From the NCBI RefSeq assembly GCF_003293845.1, contig NZ_QLST01000008.1:1-64000 (forward strand): a stretch of 64,000 nt of DNA. The letters are read 5' to 3'. Position 1 is the first letter of the stretch; each line of letters starts with the position of its first letter. Below are positions 26,300 to 34,614 of the stretch, in pieces. The notes under the pieces are model-generated. The model saw nothing but the letters and a program-made list of their open reading frames with translations, ran no database searches and was not told the DNA's origin. The DNA is from Flavobacterium tibetense. GTDB taxonomy: Bacteria > Bacteroidota > Bacteroidia > Flavobacteriales > Flavobacteriaceae. The position numbers were made by a program, and so were the translations under genes.

Positions 26300-27700
26300 A
26301 TGAAAAAATATAAATTAAATACCAACTTCAAACAAATTCTAGCCGACACCATTACGCCAGTGAGTGTTTATTTAAAAATTCGCGATAAATTTCCAAATAG
26401 TATTTTATTGGAAAGTTCTGATTATCATGCGAATGACAACAGTTTTTCGTACATCTGTTTCAATCCGATTGCTTCCATAAAAGTGGAAAATCAAAAAATT
26501 GAAACGAATTTTCCAGATGGTTTTTCAGAAATCATTCCAATTGATTCCGATGTTAATGTTGCCAAAGAAATCGAGAATTTCGCTAATCAATTCCAAACCG
26601 AAAAATCTGATTTTAAATTCATTACGCAAGGATTATTTGGTTATTTAGCTTATGATGCCATTCAATATTTTGAGAAAGTTACGATTGCTGAAAAGTCATT
26701 AGAAAACAAAATTCCTGAAATCTTTTACGCTGTTTATCAAAACATTATCGCAATTAATCATTTCAAAAATGAAGCGTATTTGTTCTGTCATAGCTTTAAT
26801 GGTAACAACAATATCGCTGAAATCGAGCAATTATTACAAGCAAAAAACTTTGCTTCTTTTTCCTTCCAAAAATCAGGAAATGGAACATCCAACTTAACTG
26901 ATGACGAATTCAAAAACTACGTTTCGTTAGCCAAAAGACATTGTTTACGTGGCGATGTATTCCAATTGGTATTGTCTAGAAGATTTTCACAAGGTTTCAA
27001 AGGCGATGAATTCAATGTATATCGCGCTTTACGAAGCATCAATCCATCTCCATATTTATTCTATTTCGATTATGGAAATTTCAAAATATTCGGCTCATCA
27101 CCTGAAGCGCAATTGGTAATCAAAAATAATTTGGCAGAAATTCACCCAATAGCAGGAACATTCAAACGCACAGGAAACGACGAACAAGATGCTGAATTAG
27201 CCAAAAAACTAGGAGAAGACGCCAAAGAAAATAGCGAACACGTCATGCTAGTCGATTTAGCAAGAAACGATTTAAGCAGAAGTTGCCACGAAGTAAAAGT
27301 AGAAAAATACAAAGAAGTGCAGTTTTTCTCGCACGTGATTCATTTGGTCTCAAAAGTCACTGGGAAATTAAAAGAAAAGCATACTTTTATGGAATTAGTA
27401 GCCAAAACCTTCCCAGCAGGAACATTAACCGGAGCACCAAAAGTAAAAGCTATGCAATTGATTGAAAACATTGAAAAAACCAACAGAAGTTTCTACGGTG
27501 GCGCCATCGGAGTATTAGATTTTGAAGGCAATTTCAATCACGCGATTATGATTCGTTCCTTTTTGAGCAAAAATCATACCCTACATTTTCAAGCCGGAGC
27601 CGGAATTGTAGAAAGTTCCTCCGAAGAAAACGAAATGCAAGAAGTATACAACAAATTAGGCGCTTTACAAAAAGCACTAGATTTAGCAGAAAATATTTAA
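26300..27700 (+). CDS. trpE: Anthranilate synthase component I
   Basis: 466 residues. The N-terminal half carries the Trp feedback site SILLESSDYH (LLES motif). The C-terminal chorismate-binding domain is complete: DVFQLVLSRRFSQGF, PSPYLFYFDYGNFKIFGSSP, HPIAGTFKRTG, DLARNDLSR, TFPAGTLTGAPKVKAM and GGAIGVLDFEGNFNHAIMIR. It converts chorismate with ammonia, supplied by TrpG from glutamine, to anthranilate. First structural gene of the operon, controlled by the attenuator 22 bases upstream. Confidence 0.97.
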   Translation: MKKYKLNTNFKQILADTITPVSVYLKIRDKFPNSILLESSDYHANDNSFSYICFNPIASIKVENQKIETNFPDGFSEIIPIDSDVNVAKEIENFANQFQTEKSDFKFITQGLFGYLAYDAIQYFEKVTIAEKSLENKIPEIFYAVYQNIIAINHFKNEAYLFCHSFNGNNNIAEIEQLLQAKNFASFSFQKSGNGTSNLTDDEFKNYVSLAKRHCLRGDVFQLVLSRRFSQGFKGDEFNVYRALRSINPSPYLFYFDYGNFKIFGSSPEAQLVIKNNLAEIHPIAGTFKRTGNDEQDAELAKKLGEDAKENSEHVMLVDLARNDLSRSCHEVKVEKYKEVQFFSHVIHLVSKVTGKLKEKHTFMELVAKTFPAGTLTGAPKVKAMQLIENIEKTNRSFYGGAIGVLDFEGNFNHAIMIRSFLSKNHTLHFQAGAGIVESSSEENEMQEVYNKLGALQKALDLAENI

Positions 27701-27716
27701 ACGTTTCAACTAACCT

Positions 27717-27735
27717 GAAACTTGAAACTTGAAAC
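27717..27735. repeat. GAAACTT short tandem repeat between trpE and trpG
   Basis: GAAACTTGAAACTTGAAAC, 2.7 units of a 7-base repeat just before trpG. The same motif recurs at about 41533-41546. Confidence 0.8.
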
Positions 27736-27742
27736 AAAAATT

Positions 27743-28306
27743 ATGAAAATAGCAGTTATAGACAATTACGACAGTTTTACCTACAATTTAGTCCACTATT
27801 TAGAGGATTTGAATGCCAATGTAACCGTTTTTAGAAACGACGAATTTGAATTGAATGAACTAGAAAAATTTGATAAAATTCTACTTTCGCCAGGATCAGG
27901 AATTCCAGATGAAGCGGGATTGTTGAAAGACGTTATCAAAAAATATGCTTCAAGCAAAAGTATTTTTGGCGTTTGTTTGGGTTTACAAGCTATTGGAGAA
28001 GTTTTTGGCGGACAATTAACCAACTTAGAAAAAGTTTATCACGGAGTCGCTACCAAAGTCACAAAAACCGAAGACGACTTCATTTTCAACAATTTACCAA
28101 ACGAATTTGAAGTGGGTCGTTACCATTCTTGGGTGGTTTCCAATGAAAACCTTCCAGCCGATTTAATCGTAACTTCAACTGATGAAAACGGTCAAATTAT
28201 GTCGATGAAACATGCTCATTTTGATATTCGAGGTGTGCAATACCATCCTGAAAGTGTCTTAACGCCTTTTGGAAAAAAAATCTTAGAAAATTGGCTTCAG
28301 AATTAG
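27743..28306 (+). CDS. trpG: Anthranilate synthase component II (glutamine amidotransferase)
   Basis: The start is taken at 27743 (MKIAVIDNYDSFTYNLVHYL), the usual TrpG N-terminus; the in-frame ATG at 27722 lies in repeat sequence. About 187 residues. Class I glutamine amidotransferase triad: Cys in FGVCLGLQAIGE, and His/Glu in VQYHPESVLTPFG. The oxyanion segment LLSPGSGIPDEAG is also present. It supplies ammonia to TrpE. Not fused to TrpD, unlike in some enterics. Confidence 0.96.
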   Translation: MKIAVIDNYDSFTYNLVHYLEDLNANVTVFRNDEFELNELEKFDKILLSPGSGIPDEAGLLKDVIKKYASSKSIFGVCLGLQAIGEVFGGQLTNLEKVYHGVATKVTKTEDDFIFNNLPNEFEVGRYHSWVVSNENLPADLIVTSTDENGQIMSMKHAHFDIRGVQYHPESVLTPFGKKILENWLQN

Positions 28307-28307
28307 T

Positions 28308-28340
28308 GTTCAGAAGTCAGTTAGAAGTGTTCAGTCAATA
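28308..28340. repeat. Short repeat remnant between trpG and trpD
   Basis: TGTTCAGAAGTCAGTTAGAAGTGTTCAG-like sequence (TGTTCAG twice, with an AGAAGT unit repeated between). Related AGAAGTTAG units occur at 9930-9957 and 41328-41370. Confidence 0.55.
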
Positions 28341-28349
28341 AAAAATCAA

Positions 28350-29342
28350 ATGAAAAATATATTAAATCGATTAATCAATCACGAAATTTTAACCAAAGAA
28401 GAAGCCAAAGACGTTTTGGTAAACATTTCCTCAGGAAGTTACAATCCAAGTCAAATTGCGGCTTTTATGACGGTTTACATGATGCGAAGCATTACCATTG
28501 AAGAGTTATCAGGTTTCCGTGAAGCTTTGTTGGAATTGTGTATTCCAGTTGATTTTTCTGCTTACAATACCATCGATTTGTGTGGAACAGGTGGCGATGG
28601 AAAAGATACGTTCAACATTTCCACTTTAGCTTCTTTCATCGTAGCGGGTGCTGGAATTAAAGTCGCCAAACACGGAAATTACGGCGTTTCTTCGATTTCA
28701 GGATCAAGTAATGTAATGGAAAAAATGGGTGTAAAATTCACTAATAATCAAGATTTTCTAACCAAATCCATCGAGGAAACCAATATTGCCATTTTGCACG
28801 CACCACTTTTTCACCCTGCTATGAAAAATGTGGGTCCGATTCGAAAAGAATTAGGCGTGAAAACGTTTTTTAATATGTTGGGACCAATGGTAAATCCTTC
28901 CTTTCCACAAAATCAAATGGTGGGTGTTTTTAGTTTGGAATTGGCCAGAATGTATGCGTATTTGTACCAAAACACTACTACCAACTACTCTATTTTACAC
29001 GGATTAAGCGGTTTTGATGAAGTGTCTTTGACAGATGAAGTAAAAATCATTTCCAATGCAACCGAACAAATTTTAAAACCAATAGATTTCAAATTACCCG
29101 AATGTAAATTGGAAGCCATCAAAGGCGGAACAACCATTGATAAAGCTGCAAAAATTTTCTACGATGTCATTTCTAGAAAAGGAACAATCGCTCAAAATAA
29201 TGTGGTTTGTGTCAATGCAGCGATTGCTATTCAAACCATTGAAAAATCAAGTTATGACGAAGCTCTAGCCAAAGCACAAGAAAGTTTAACTAACGGAAAA
29301 GCATTGGAAAAATTGAAAAAATTAATTGAAATAAGTAATTAA
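28350..29342 (+). CDS. trpD: Anthranilate phosphoribosyltransferase
   Basis: 330 residues, full length. Glycine-rich PRPP loop CGTGGDGKDTFNIST, anthranilate/PRPP contact KHGNYGVSSISGSSNVME, and GPIRKELGVKTFFNMLGPM, all conserved. It transfers the phosphoribosyl group from PRPP to anthranilate. It is separated from trpC by an 80-base palindromic repeat. Confidence 0.97.
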   Translation: MKNILNRLINHEILTKEEAKDVLVNISSGSYNPSQIAAFMTVYMMRSITIEELSGFREALLELCIPVDFSAYNTIDLCGTGGDGKDTFNISTLASFIVAGAGIKVAKHGNYGVSSISGSSNVMEKMGVKFTNNQDFLTKSIEETNIAILHAPLFHPAMKNVGPIRKELGVKTFFNMLGPMVNPSFPQNQMVGVFSLELARMYAYLYQNTTTNYSILHGLSGFDEVSLTDEVKIISNATEQILKPIDFKLPECKLEAIKGGTTIDKAAKIFYDVISRKGTIAQNNVVCVNAAIAIQTIEKSSYDEALAKAQESLTNGKALEKLKKLIEISN

Positions 29343-29345
29343 TAG

Positions 29346-29425
29346 TTGTCAATTCGAGCGAATGCCTGTTCCGAATTATCGGAATTGAGAACTTATGAAC
29401 ATCTCAACTCCGCTCGATGTGACAA
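29346..29425. repeat. Palindromic dispersed repeat between trpD and trpC
   Basis: The ends TTGTCAATTCGAGCG (29346-29360) and CGCTCGATGTGACAA (29411-29425) are inverted repeats with two mismatches. Inner inverted repeats (TTCCGA/TCGGAA, TTGAGA/TCTCAA) would extend a long hairpin. The right end ACTCCGCTCGATGTGAC resembles the segment within purL at 49393-49422. The frame is open through it into trpC, which explains a spurious N-terminal extension. Confidence 0.8.
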
Positions 29426-29438
29426 AAAAATAATAGCT

Positions 29439-30224
29439 ATGAATATTTTAGATAAAATCATCATCGACAAAAAACGAGAAGTCGAATTAAAGAAAAGCAT
29501 CATTCCAGTTTCACAATTGGAAGCTTCAGTTTTGTTCAACTCTCGAACGTATTCCATGAGTAAATTATTAAGAAACAGCGTTTCAGGAATTATTGCGGAA
29601 CACAAACGTCGTTCGCCATCAAAATTGGTGATTAACAACAATCATTCGTTGGAAGATGTGGTTTTGGGTTACCAAAATGCTGGCGTTTGCGGGATTTCGG
29701 TATTAACGGATGGCAAATATTTTGGTGGCAGTTTAGACGATTTGTTATTGGCAAAAGCTTCGGTAAATGTTCCGTTGTTACGAAAAGAATTCATTGTTGA
29801 CGAGTATCAAATTTTGGAAGCCAAAGCACACGGAGCCGATGTAATTTTACTTATTGCCGCGGTTTTAACCCGAGAAGAAATCAAACAGTTATCTGAATTT
29901 GCTCAAAGTTTAGCATTGGAAGTATTATTGGAAGTCCACAATTTGGAAGAATTAGAAAAGTCGATTATGCCAAGTTTAGACATGATTGGCGTAAACAATC
30001 GCAATTTGAAAACATTTGAAGTGAGTTTGGATTACAGCAAACAATTAGCAGCTAAAATTCCAGACGAATTTGTAAAAGTTTCCGAAAGTGGTATTAGTTC
30101 GGTTGAAGCGGTAAAAGAATTACAACCTTTTGGTTACCAAGGTTTTTTAATGGGTGAACATTTCATGAAAACCGAAAATCCAGGTTTGGAAGCTAAAAGA
30201 TTTATAACCAACTTAATTTTTTAA
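29439..30224 (+). CDS. trpC: Indole-3-glycerol-phosphate synthase
   Basis: The start is set at 29439 (MNILDKIIIDKKREVELKK), the standard TrpC N-terminus. The longer in-frame extension to 29346 is encoded by a palindromic repeat and is rejected. 261 residues, TIM barrel: IIAEHKRRSPSK (catalytic Lys), ISVLTDGKYFGGSLDDL, LLRKEFIVDEYQI, GVNNRNLKTFEV and SESGISSVE. Closes the indole ring from CdRP. Monofunctional; trpF is separate. Confidence 0.96.
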   Translation: MNILDKIIIDKKREVELKKSIIPVSQLEASVLFNSRTYSMSKLLRNSVSGIIAEHKRRSPSKLVINNNHSLEDVVLGYQNAGVCGISVLTDGKYFGGSLDDLLLAKASVNVPLLRKEFIVDEYQILEAKAHGADVILLIAAVLTREEIKQLSEFAQSLALEVLLEVHNLEELEKSIMPSLDMIGVNNRNLKTFEVSLDYSKQLAAKIPDEFVKVSESGISSVEAVKELQPFGYQGFLMGEHFMKTENPGLEAKRFITNLIF

Positions 30225-30250
30225 AAATGATCCACTTAATTTTTGAAATT

Positions 30251-30588
30251 AACCACATAGAAACATAGATTAAAAATGTAAGAGGAATTCTCAGTAAACA
30301 TAGACTATGAAAACTTAAAAAAGTGAAACGCCTCAACTAAGTAAACCAAAAACTATGTTTCTATGTGGTAAAAAAGGTAAAATATAATGATGTTATTAAA
30401 GATAAACATAGACTATGAAAACTTAAAAAAGGGAAACGCCTCAATTATGTAAACCATAAAACTATGTTTCCATGTGGTGAAAAAGGTAAAATATAATGAT
30501 GTTTTTAAAGATAAACATAGACTATGAAAACTTAAAAAAGGGAAACGCCTCAATTAAGTAAACCAAAAACTATGTTTCTATGTGGTAA
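30251..30588. repeat. Repeat element with terminal inverted repeats and partial tandem amplification (trpC-trpF spacer)
   Basis: AACCACATAGAAACATAG (30251-30268) is inverted as CTATGTTTCTATGTGGT (30353-30369), bounding a ~119-base element. Its right part is then repeated: units start at 30295, 30403 and 30512 (periods 108 and 109), the last ending at about 30588. Units are nearly identical and AT-rich with no ORF. The same terminal repeat bounds an element at 37581-37709. Together with flanks this fills the whole 377-base gap. Confidence 0.88.
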
Positions 30589-30601
30589 TAAATAAAAGAA
30601 A

Positions 30602-31237
30602 ATGAAAAAATTAAAAATCTGCGGCATGAAATATCCAGAAAACATTACAGAAATTGCCGCGTTACAACCAGATTACTTGGGTTTTATTTTCTGGGAAAAA
30701 TCGAGTCGGATGATGGATGTTGGATTGCTTCCTGAACTTCCTGAAACTACCAAAAAAGTTGGGGTTTTTGTAGATGCTACGGCGACAGAAATTCGATCGA
30801 AAATTAATCAATATCAATTGGATATCGTACAATTACACGGCAACGAATCCGCAAATTTTTGTACCGAAATCAAACAACTGAATGTCGAAATTATCAAAGT
30901 ATTTTCCATTGGTACTAATTTTGATTTCAGCGTTTTAGAACAATTTCTTCCAATGGTTGATTATTTTCTTTTTGATACCAAAGGAAAACTGCCTGGCGGA
31001 AACGGCGTTACTTTCGATTGGAATGTATTGGAAAATTATCCATTTGAAAAACCGTTTTTCTTGAGTGGTGGCATTGGAATAAATGAAATAGAAGCGATTA
31101 TAGAGTTCCAAAAAACCAAAGTGGCTGAAAAATGTATCGCTATCGACGTAAATAGTCAATTTGAAACAAAACCCGGCTTGAAAAATACAATTGAATTAGA
31201 AAAATTTAAAAAATTGCTTTATGAACACGAAATATAA
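30602..31237 (+). CDS. trpF: Phosphoribosylanthranilate isomerase
   Basis: 211 residues. Starts [15 protein letters not shown] with the catalytic Cys (CGMK). [43 protein letters not shown] (general acid Asp) and FFLSGGIG follow in normal order. It isomerises PRA to CdRP. It overlaps trpB by 17 bases, suggesting translational coupling. Confidence 0.96.
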   Translation: MKKLKICGMKYPENITEIAALQPDYLGFIFWEKSSRMMDVGLLPELPETTKKVGVFVDATATEIRSKINQYQLDIVQLHGNESANFCTEIKQLNVEIIKVFSIGTNFDFSVLEQFLPMVDYFLFDTKGKLPGGNGVTFDWNVLENYPFEKPFFLSGGIGINEIEAIIEFQKTKVAEKCIAIDVNSQFETKPGLKNTIELEKFKKLLYEHEI

Positions 31238-32408
31238 CGTAGACGAAAACGGCTTTTACGGCCAATTTGGAGGCGCTTTCATTCCTGAAATGTTGTATCC
31301 GAATGTAGAAGATTTAAAAGAGAATTACCTAAAAATCATGGCAGAACCTTCTTTTCAAGAAGAATTTAATGAGTTGTTGCAACAGTTTGTAGGACGACCA
31401 ACGCCTTTGTATTTTGCCAAAAGATTATCGGAAAAATACAATACAAAAATCTACTTAAAACGAGAAGATTTGTGTCATACTGGCGCGCACAAAATCAACA
31501 ACACGATTGGTCAAATTTTAGTTGCCAAACGCTTAGGAAAAACCCGAATAATCGCAGAAACTGGCGCTGGTCAACACGGCGTAGCAACAGCAACGGTTTG
31601 CGCTTTAATGGGATTGGAATGCATTGTTTATATGGGTGAAGTCGACATCAAAAGACAAGCGCCAAATGTGGCTCGCATGAAAATGTTGGGCGCAGAAGTT
31701 CGTCCAGCCACTTCGGGTTCGAAAACCTTGAAAGATGCCACAAATGAAGCGATTCGCGATTGGATAAACAATCCGATTGATACGTTTTATATCATTGGTT
31801 CGGTGGTTGGACCGCATCCTTATCCCGATATGGTAGCGCGTTTTCAAAGTGTGATTTCCAAAGAAATTAAGTCCCAACTCCTAACGCAAGAAGGCAGAGA
31901 AAATCCAGATTATGTAATTGCTTGTGTTGGTGGCGGAAGTAATGCTGCTGGTGCTTTTTACGAGTTTTTAGATGAAGAATCCGTAAAGTTAATTGCTGTA
32001 GAAGCGGCTGGACATGGCGTAGATTCTGGTGAAAGCGCTGCGACATCTGTTTTGGGGAAAATTGGCATTATTCACGGAAGCAAAACCTTATTAATGCAAA
32101 CCGAAGACGGACAAATCACCGAACCGTACTCCATTTCCGCTGGATTAGATTATCCTGGTGTTGGGCCACTTCACGCGCATTTACACGATACCAAACGTGC
32201 AGAATTTATTGCTATAACCGATTCAGAAGCCATGCAATCTGGATTGGAAATTTCAAAAACAGAAGGCATTATTCCTGCCATAGAAACGGCTCACGCTTTC
32301 TCAGTTTTGGATAAAAAACAATTTGAACCCAACGAAATTGTAGTCATCAACTTATCAGGAAGAGGCGACAAAGATTTGAATACGTATATTGATTATTTTA
32401 AATTTTAA
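31221..32408 (+). CDS. trpB: Tryptophan synthase beta chain
   Basis: 395 residues, standard TrpB1 type. The PLP lysine is in [18 protein letters not shown], the COMM-domain/tunnel segment is normal, the phosphate-binding loop [12 protein letters not shown] and the C-terminal [13 protein letters not shown] are intact. It condenses indole with serine. It starts inside the end of trpF. The gap to trpA (165 bases) holds a dispersed repeat. Confidence 0.97.
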   Translation: MNTKYNVDENGFYGQFGGAFIPEMLYPNVEDLKENYLKIMAEPSFQEEFNELLQQFVGRPTPLYFAKRLSEKYNTKIYLKREDLCHTGAHKINNTIGQILVAKRLGKTRIIAETGAGQHGVATATVCALMGLECIVYMGEVDIKRQAPNVARMKMLGAEVRPATSGSKTLKDATNEAIRDWINNPIDTFYIIGSVVGPHPYPDMVARFQSVISKEIKSQLLTQEGRENPDYVIACVGGGSNAAGAFYEFLDEESVKLIAVEAAGHGVDSGESAATSVLGKIGIIHGSKTLLMQTEDGQITEPYSISAGLDYPGVGPLHAHLHDTKRAEFIAITDSEAMQSGLEISKTEGIIPAIETAHAFSVLDKKQFEPNEIVVINLSGRGDKDLNTYIDYFKF

Positions 32409-32430
32409 TTTATTAAGACACAATTTTTTT

Positions 32431-32552
32431 AAACCACAAAGACACAAAGAAGGCACAAAGCTCACAAAATATTATAAATCTTCATGTTAAAAGCTTTGCG
32501 GTTTAATTTAGTAAAACATAAAAAAAACTTTGTGTCTTTGTGCCTTCGTGGC
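32431..32552. repeat. CACAAAG-family palindromic repeat between trpB and trpA
   Basis: Left end AAACCACAAAGACACAAAG with AAGGCACAAAG (32431-32460) faces a right end CTTTGTGTCTTTGTG followed by CCTTCGTGGC (32528-32552): an imperfect long inverted repeat built from CACAAAG units. Related units occur at ~9868-9907 and 45303-45328. Confidence 0.8.
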
Positions 32553-32573
32553 ATAAACTTAGCATCTTAAAAA

Positions 32574-33335
32574 ATGAACAGAATAAACCAAAAATTACAA
32601 GAAAACAAAAAATTGCTTTCGATTTATTTCACAGCAGGATTTCCGAAATTGAACGATACCGTTTCCATTATTCAGGAATTGGAAAAAAACGGTGTGGAAA
32701 TGATTGAAATTGGCTTACCATTTTCCGATCCATTAGCGGATGGTCCAACCATTCAAGAAAGTTCGACACAAGCTATTGAAAACGGCATGACGACTTCGCT
32801 CCTATTTGAGCAGCTGAAAGACATTCGTAAAAGTGTAAAAATTCCTTTGATTATCATGGGCTATTTTAATCCGATGATGCAATTTGGTATAGAGAAATTT
32901 TGTCAACAATGTGCGGAAGTTGGCATTGATGGCTTGATTATTCCTGATTTGCCTTTGTACGTTTACGAAACCGAATACCAAGCGATTTTCGAAAAATACA
33001 ACTTGAAAAACATCTTTTTGATTTCGCCACAAACTTCAGTAGAACGCATTCAGCAGATTGATGCGGTTTCGGATAGTTTTATTTACATGGTGAGTTCGGC
33101 TGCGGTAACGGGAAGTCAATCGGGTTTTGGTTTGGAGCAAATGGAGTATTTCCAAAGAATTGTTGATTTGAACTTAAAAAATCCTCAAATTGTAGGTTTT
33201 GGTATCAAAGACCAAGAAACTTTTCAACAAGCCACAAAACACCAAAAAGGCGCCATTATTGGAAGTGCGTTTATCAATTTCTTAAAAGAAAACCCGATTA
33301 GTGAAATTCCAAAATTCATTGAAAACATCAGGTAA
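32574..33335 (+). CDS. trpA: Tryptophan synthase alpha chain
   Basis: 253 residues, full TIM barrel. Catalytic Glu and Asp are in EMIEIGLPFSDPLADGPTIQ. YFNPMMQFG, GLIIPDLP, SFIYMVSSAAVTG and VGFGIKDQETF (phosphate loop) are conserved. It cleaves indole-glycerol phosphate and passes indole to TrpB. Last gene of the operon, followed by a terminator. Confidence 0.96.
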   Translation: MNRINQKLQENKKLLSIYFTAGFPKLNDTVSIIQELEKNGVEMIEIGLPFSDPLADGPTIQESSTQAIENGMTTSLLFEQLKDIRKSVKIPLIIMGYFNPMMQFGIEKFCQQCAEVGIDGLIIPDLPLYVYETEYQAIFEKYNLKNIFLISPQTSVERIQQIDAVSDSFIYMVSSAAVTGSQSGFGLEQMEYFQRIVDLNLKNPQIVGFGIKDQETFQQATKHQKGAIIGSAFINFLKENPISEIPKFIENIR

Positions 33336-33359
33336 AAAAAATAAACCTTAAAAAGACTC

Positions 33360-33400
33360 AAATCCCAAATTCCAAAAAATACTGGACTTGGGATTTTTTT
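33360..33400 (+). terminator. Intrinsic terminator of the trp operon
   Basis: Stem AAATCCCAA / TTGGGATTT (33360-33368 with 33388-33396), 19-base loop, T-run to 33400, 25 bases after the trpA stop. Confidence 0.82.
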
Positions 33401-33471
33401 GTAGGGGAATTTGGTTGTTTTGATTATATTTGATTTTTTGTAATTATTTTAAACTTATGTTAATTAATTAA

Positions 33472-33906
33472 ATGAGAAATTATATTAAAGTAGCAATTCT
33501 GATTTTATTTTTCGGAATTTCAAATACTACTTTTGCTAAAGTAGAAACTGACACATTAACGACTTGGAAATTAACGAAAGATTCAGAGTTATTAATTCAA
33601 AGTAATTATTTTAATTCAAAAATTTACACAATCGAATTGAATATTACAGATGAATATGAGAATTTGAATTTATTTGTTTTTTACGACTATAATTCTAGAA
33701 TTATAAAACGGGAAGTAAAATTTATAACTGAAAATAAAATTATAGCCGAATTTCAAGATGAAAATGATAGTAGATTAGCTTTCAAATTACCCAAAAAGAA
33801 AATTGATAAATTAGTTTCAAAATACTTGAATGAACCTATTGCAATTATCTATCATGACCATTTAAACAAAAATGGAATTTTAATAGGTTTTATATTATTT
33901 AAATAA
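33472..33906 (+). CDS. Hypothetical secreted protein
   Basis: 144 residues with a signal peptide (MRNYIKVAILILFFGISNTTFA). The mature part is a small beta-rich domain with no recognised motif. Two bases before the next gene, so co-transcribed with it. Both precede the Abi module and have the AT-rich codon use of accessory genes. Confidence 0.62.
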   Translation: MRNYIKVAILILFFGISNTTFAKVETDTLTTWKLTKDSELLIQSNYFNSKIYTIELNITDEYENLNLFVFYDYNSRIIKREVKFITENKIIAEFQDENDSRLAFKLPKKKIDKLVSKYLNEPIAIIYHDHLNKNGILIGFILFK

Positions 33907-33908
33907 AA

Positions 33909-34448
33909 ATGACCAAATCAGAGAAAAACATAATCATTATTGCTTTTCTAATAATACTAGTCGATATTTTTCTAATGAAATATTGGATCAGTATAATTAA
34001 ACCTTATCCTTTCATGTCATTAGGTGTGGAGTCTTATAGATTGGAAATAATTGGGGCAAATATTCTTATTGCTTGCCTTGTTTTCTTTTTTAATAAAAAG
34101 TATTCTGTTGTGTTCTTAATTAATTCTTTTATCAGTTATTGGATATTTTCATTTTTTTTGAATTCTTGGATAGAAAATCATCCTTACACAAAAACCAACT
34201 ATGAATTTAAAATTGAAAACAGGAATTTTAAATTAGAAATCTCTGAAAACCCAAATTATTATTCAATTTATGAACTAAAATCAAAGGATAGCATTCAAAA
34301 AATGGAAATGGGTATGAATGAAAGAATTGGAGATAGTATTTTACTTCAAGGGGTCAAAAAAGGTTTAATTTATAATATGTATTTTTATAATAATGAACTT
34401 ATCGGATTTCCTGAGAATCCAAAACCTATTGAGGTATTTAAAAAATAA
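33909..34448 (+). CDS. Hypothetical membrane protein
   Basis: 179 residues, not recognised. Three hydrophobic helices in the first ~90 residues (~8-27, ~46-63, ~69-87), then a soluble beta-rich domain of ~85 residues. Paired with the secreted protein upstream (2-base gap). No motif suggests immunity or toxin function, so none is claimed. Confidence 0.6.
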   Translation: MTKSEKNIIIIAFLIILVDIFLMKYWISIIKPYPFMSLGVESYRLEIIGANILIACLVFFFNKKYSVVFLINSFISYWIFSFFLNSWIENHPYTKTNYEFKIENRNFKLEISENPNYYSIYELKSKDSIQKMEMGMNERIGDSILLQGVKKGLIYNMYFYNNELIGFPENPKPIEVFKK

Positions 34449-34512
34449 AATAACTTACCTAGCTATTTCAATTTTTAATAACCTAAAGACGCTATAAAAA
34501 AACATAAAAAAT

Positions 34513-34542
34513 TTGGTACATTTAAAAAAAGTTGTATTTTTG
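34513..34542 (+). promoter_or_regulatory. Promoter of the small RNA upstream of the Abi gene
   Basis: -33 TTG at 34513-34515, 19-base spacer, exact -7 box TATTTTTG at 34535-34542. Spacing and sequence match the Bacteroidota consensus. The predicted start is about 34549, just before the structured RNA, and not near the Abi ATG at 34615. Confidence 0.78.
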
Positions 34543-34548
34543 TACTAA

Positions 34549-34606
34549 TCGAACTCGCCACGCTTCATTACTTTATTGTAACGCGTACCCAGGCGGGTCT
34601 TTTTTT
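34549..34606 (+). ncRNA. Putative structured RNA upstream of the abiF-like gene (candidate antitoxin RNA)
   Basis: An approximately 58-base RNA. The outer stem ACTCGCC (34553-34559) pairs with GGCGGGT (34592-34598, one G-U). The next stem ACGC (34560-34563) pairs with GCGT (34583-34586). An inner TTAC/GTAA (34568-34571 / 34578-34581) closes the loop. A bulge ACCCA (34587-34591) sits on the 3' side, and a run of nine T follows the stem, so the RNA ends in its own intrinsic terminator 8 bases before the Abi start codon. Its relative GC richness stands out from the AT-rich surroundings. From memory, structured 'abiF RNAs' are described upstream of Abi_2/AbiF genes; identity with that family was not checked. 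Confidence 0.75.
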
Positions 34607-34614
34607 TATAGTAT

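Noticed and set aside
29346-29438. 31-residue N-terminal extension of TrpC
   Set aside because: It starts at a TTG and is encoded wholly by a palindromic repeat; the normal TrpC N-terminus begins at 29439.
30295-30588. Tandem array considered as a CRISPR
   Set aside because: The 108/109-base units are repeated whole, with no short repeats alternating with unique spacers, and no cas genes are nearby.
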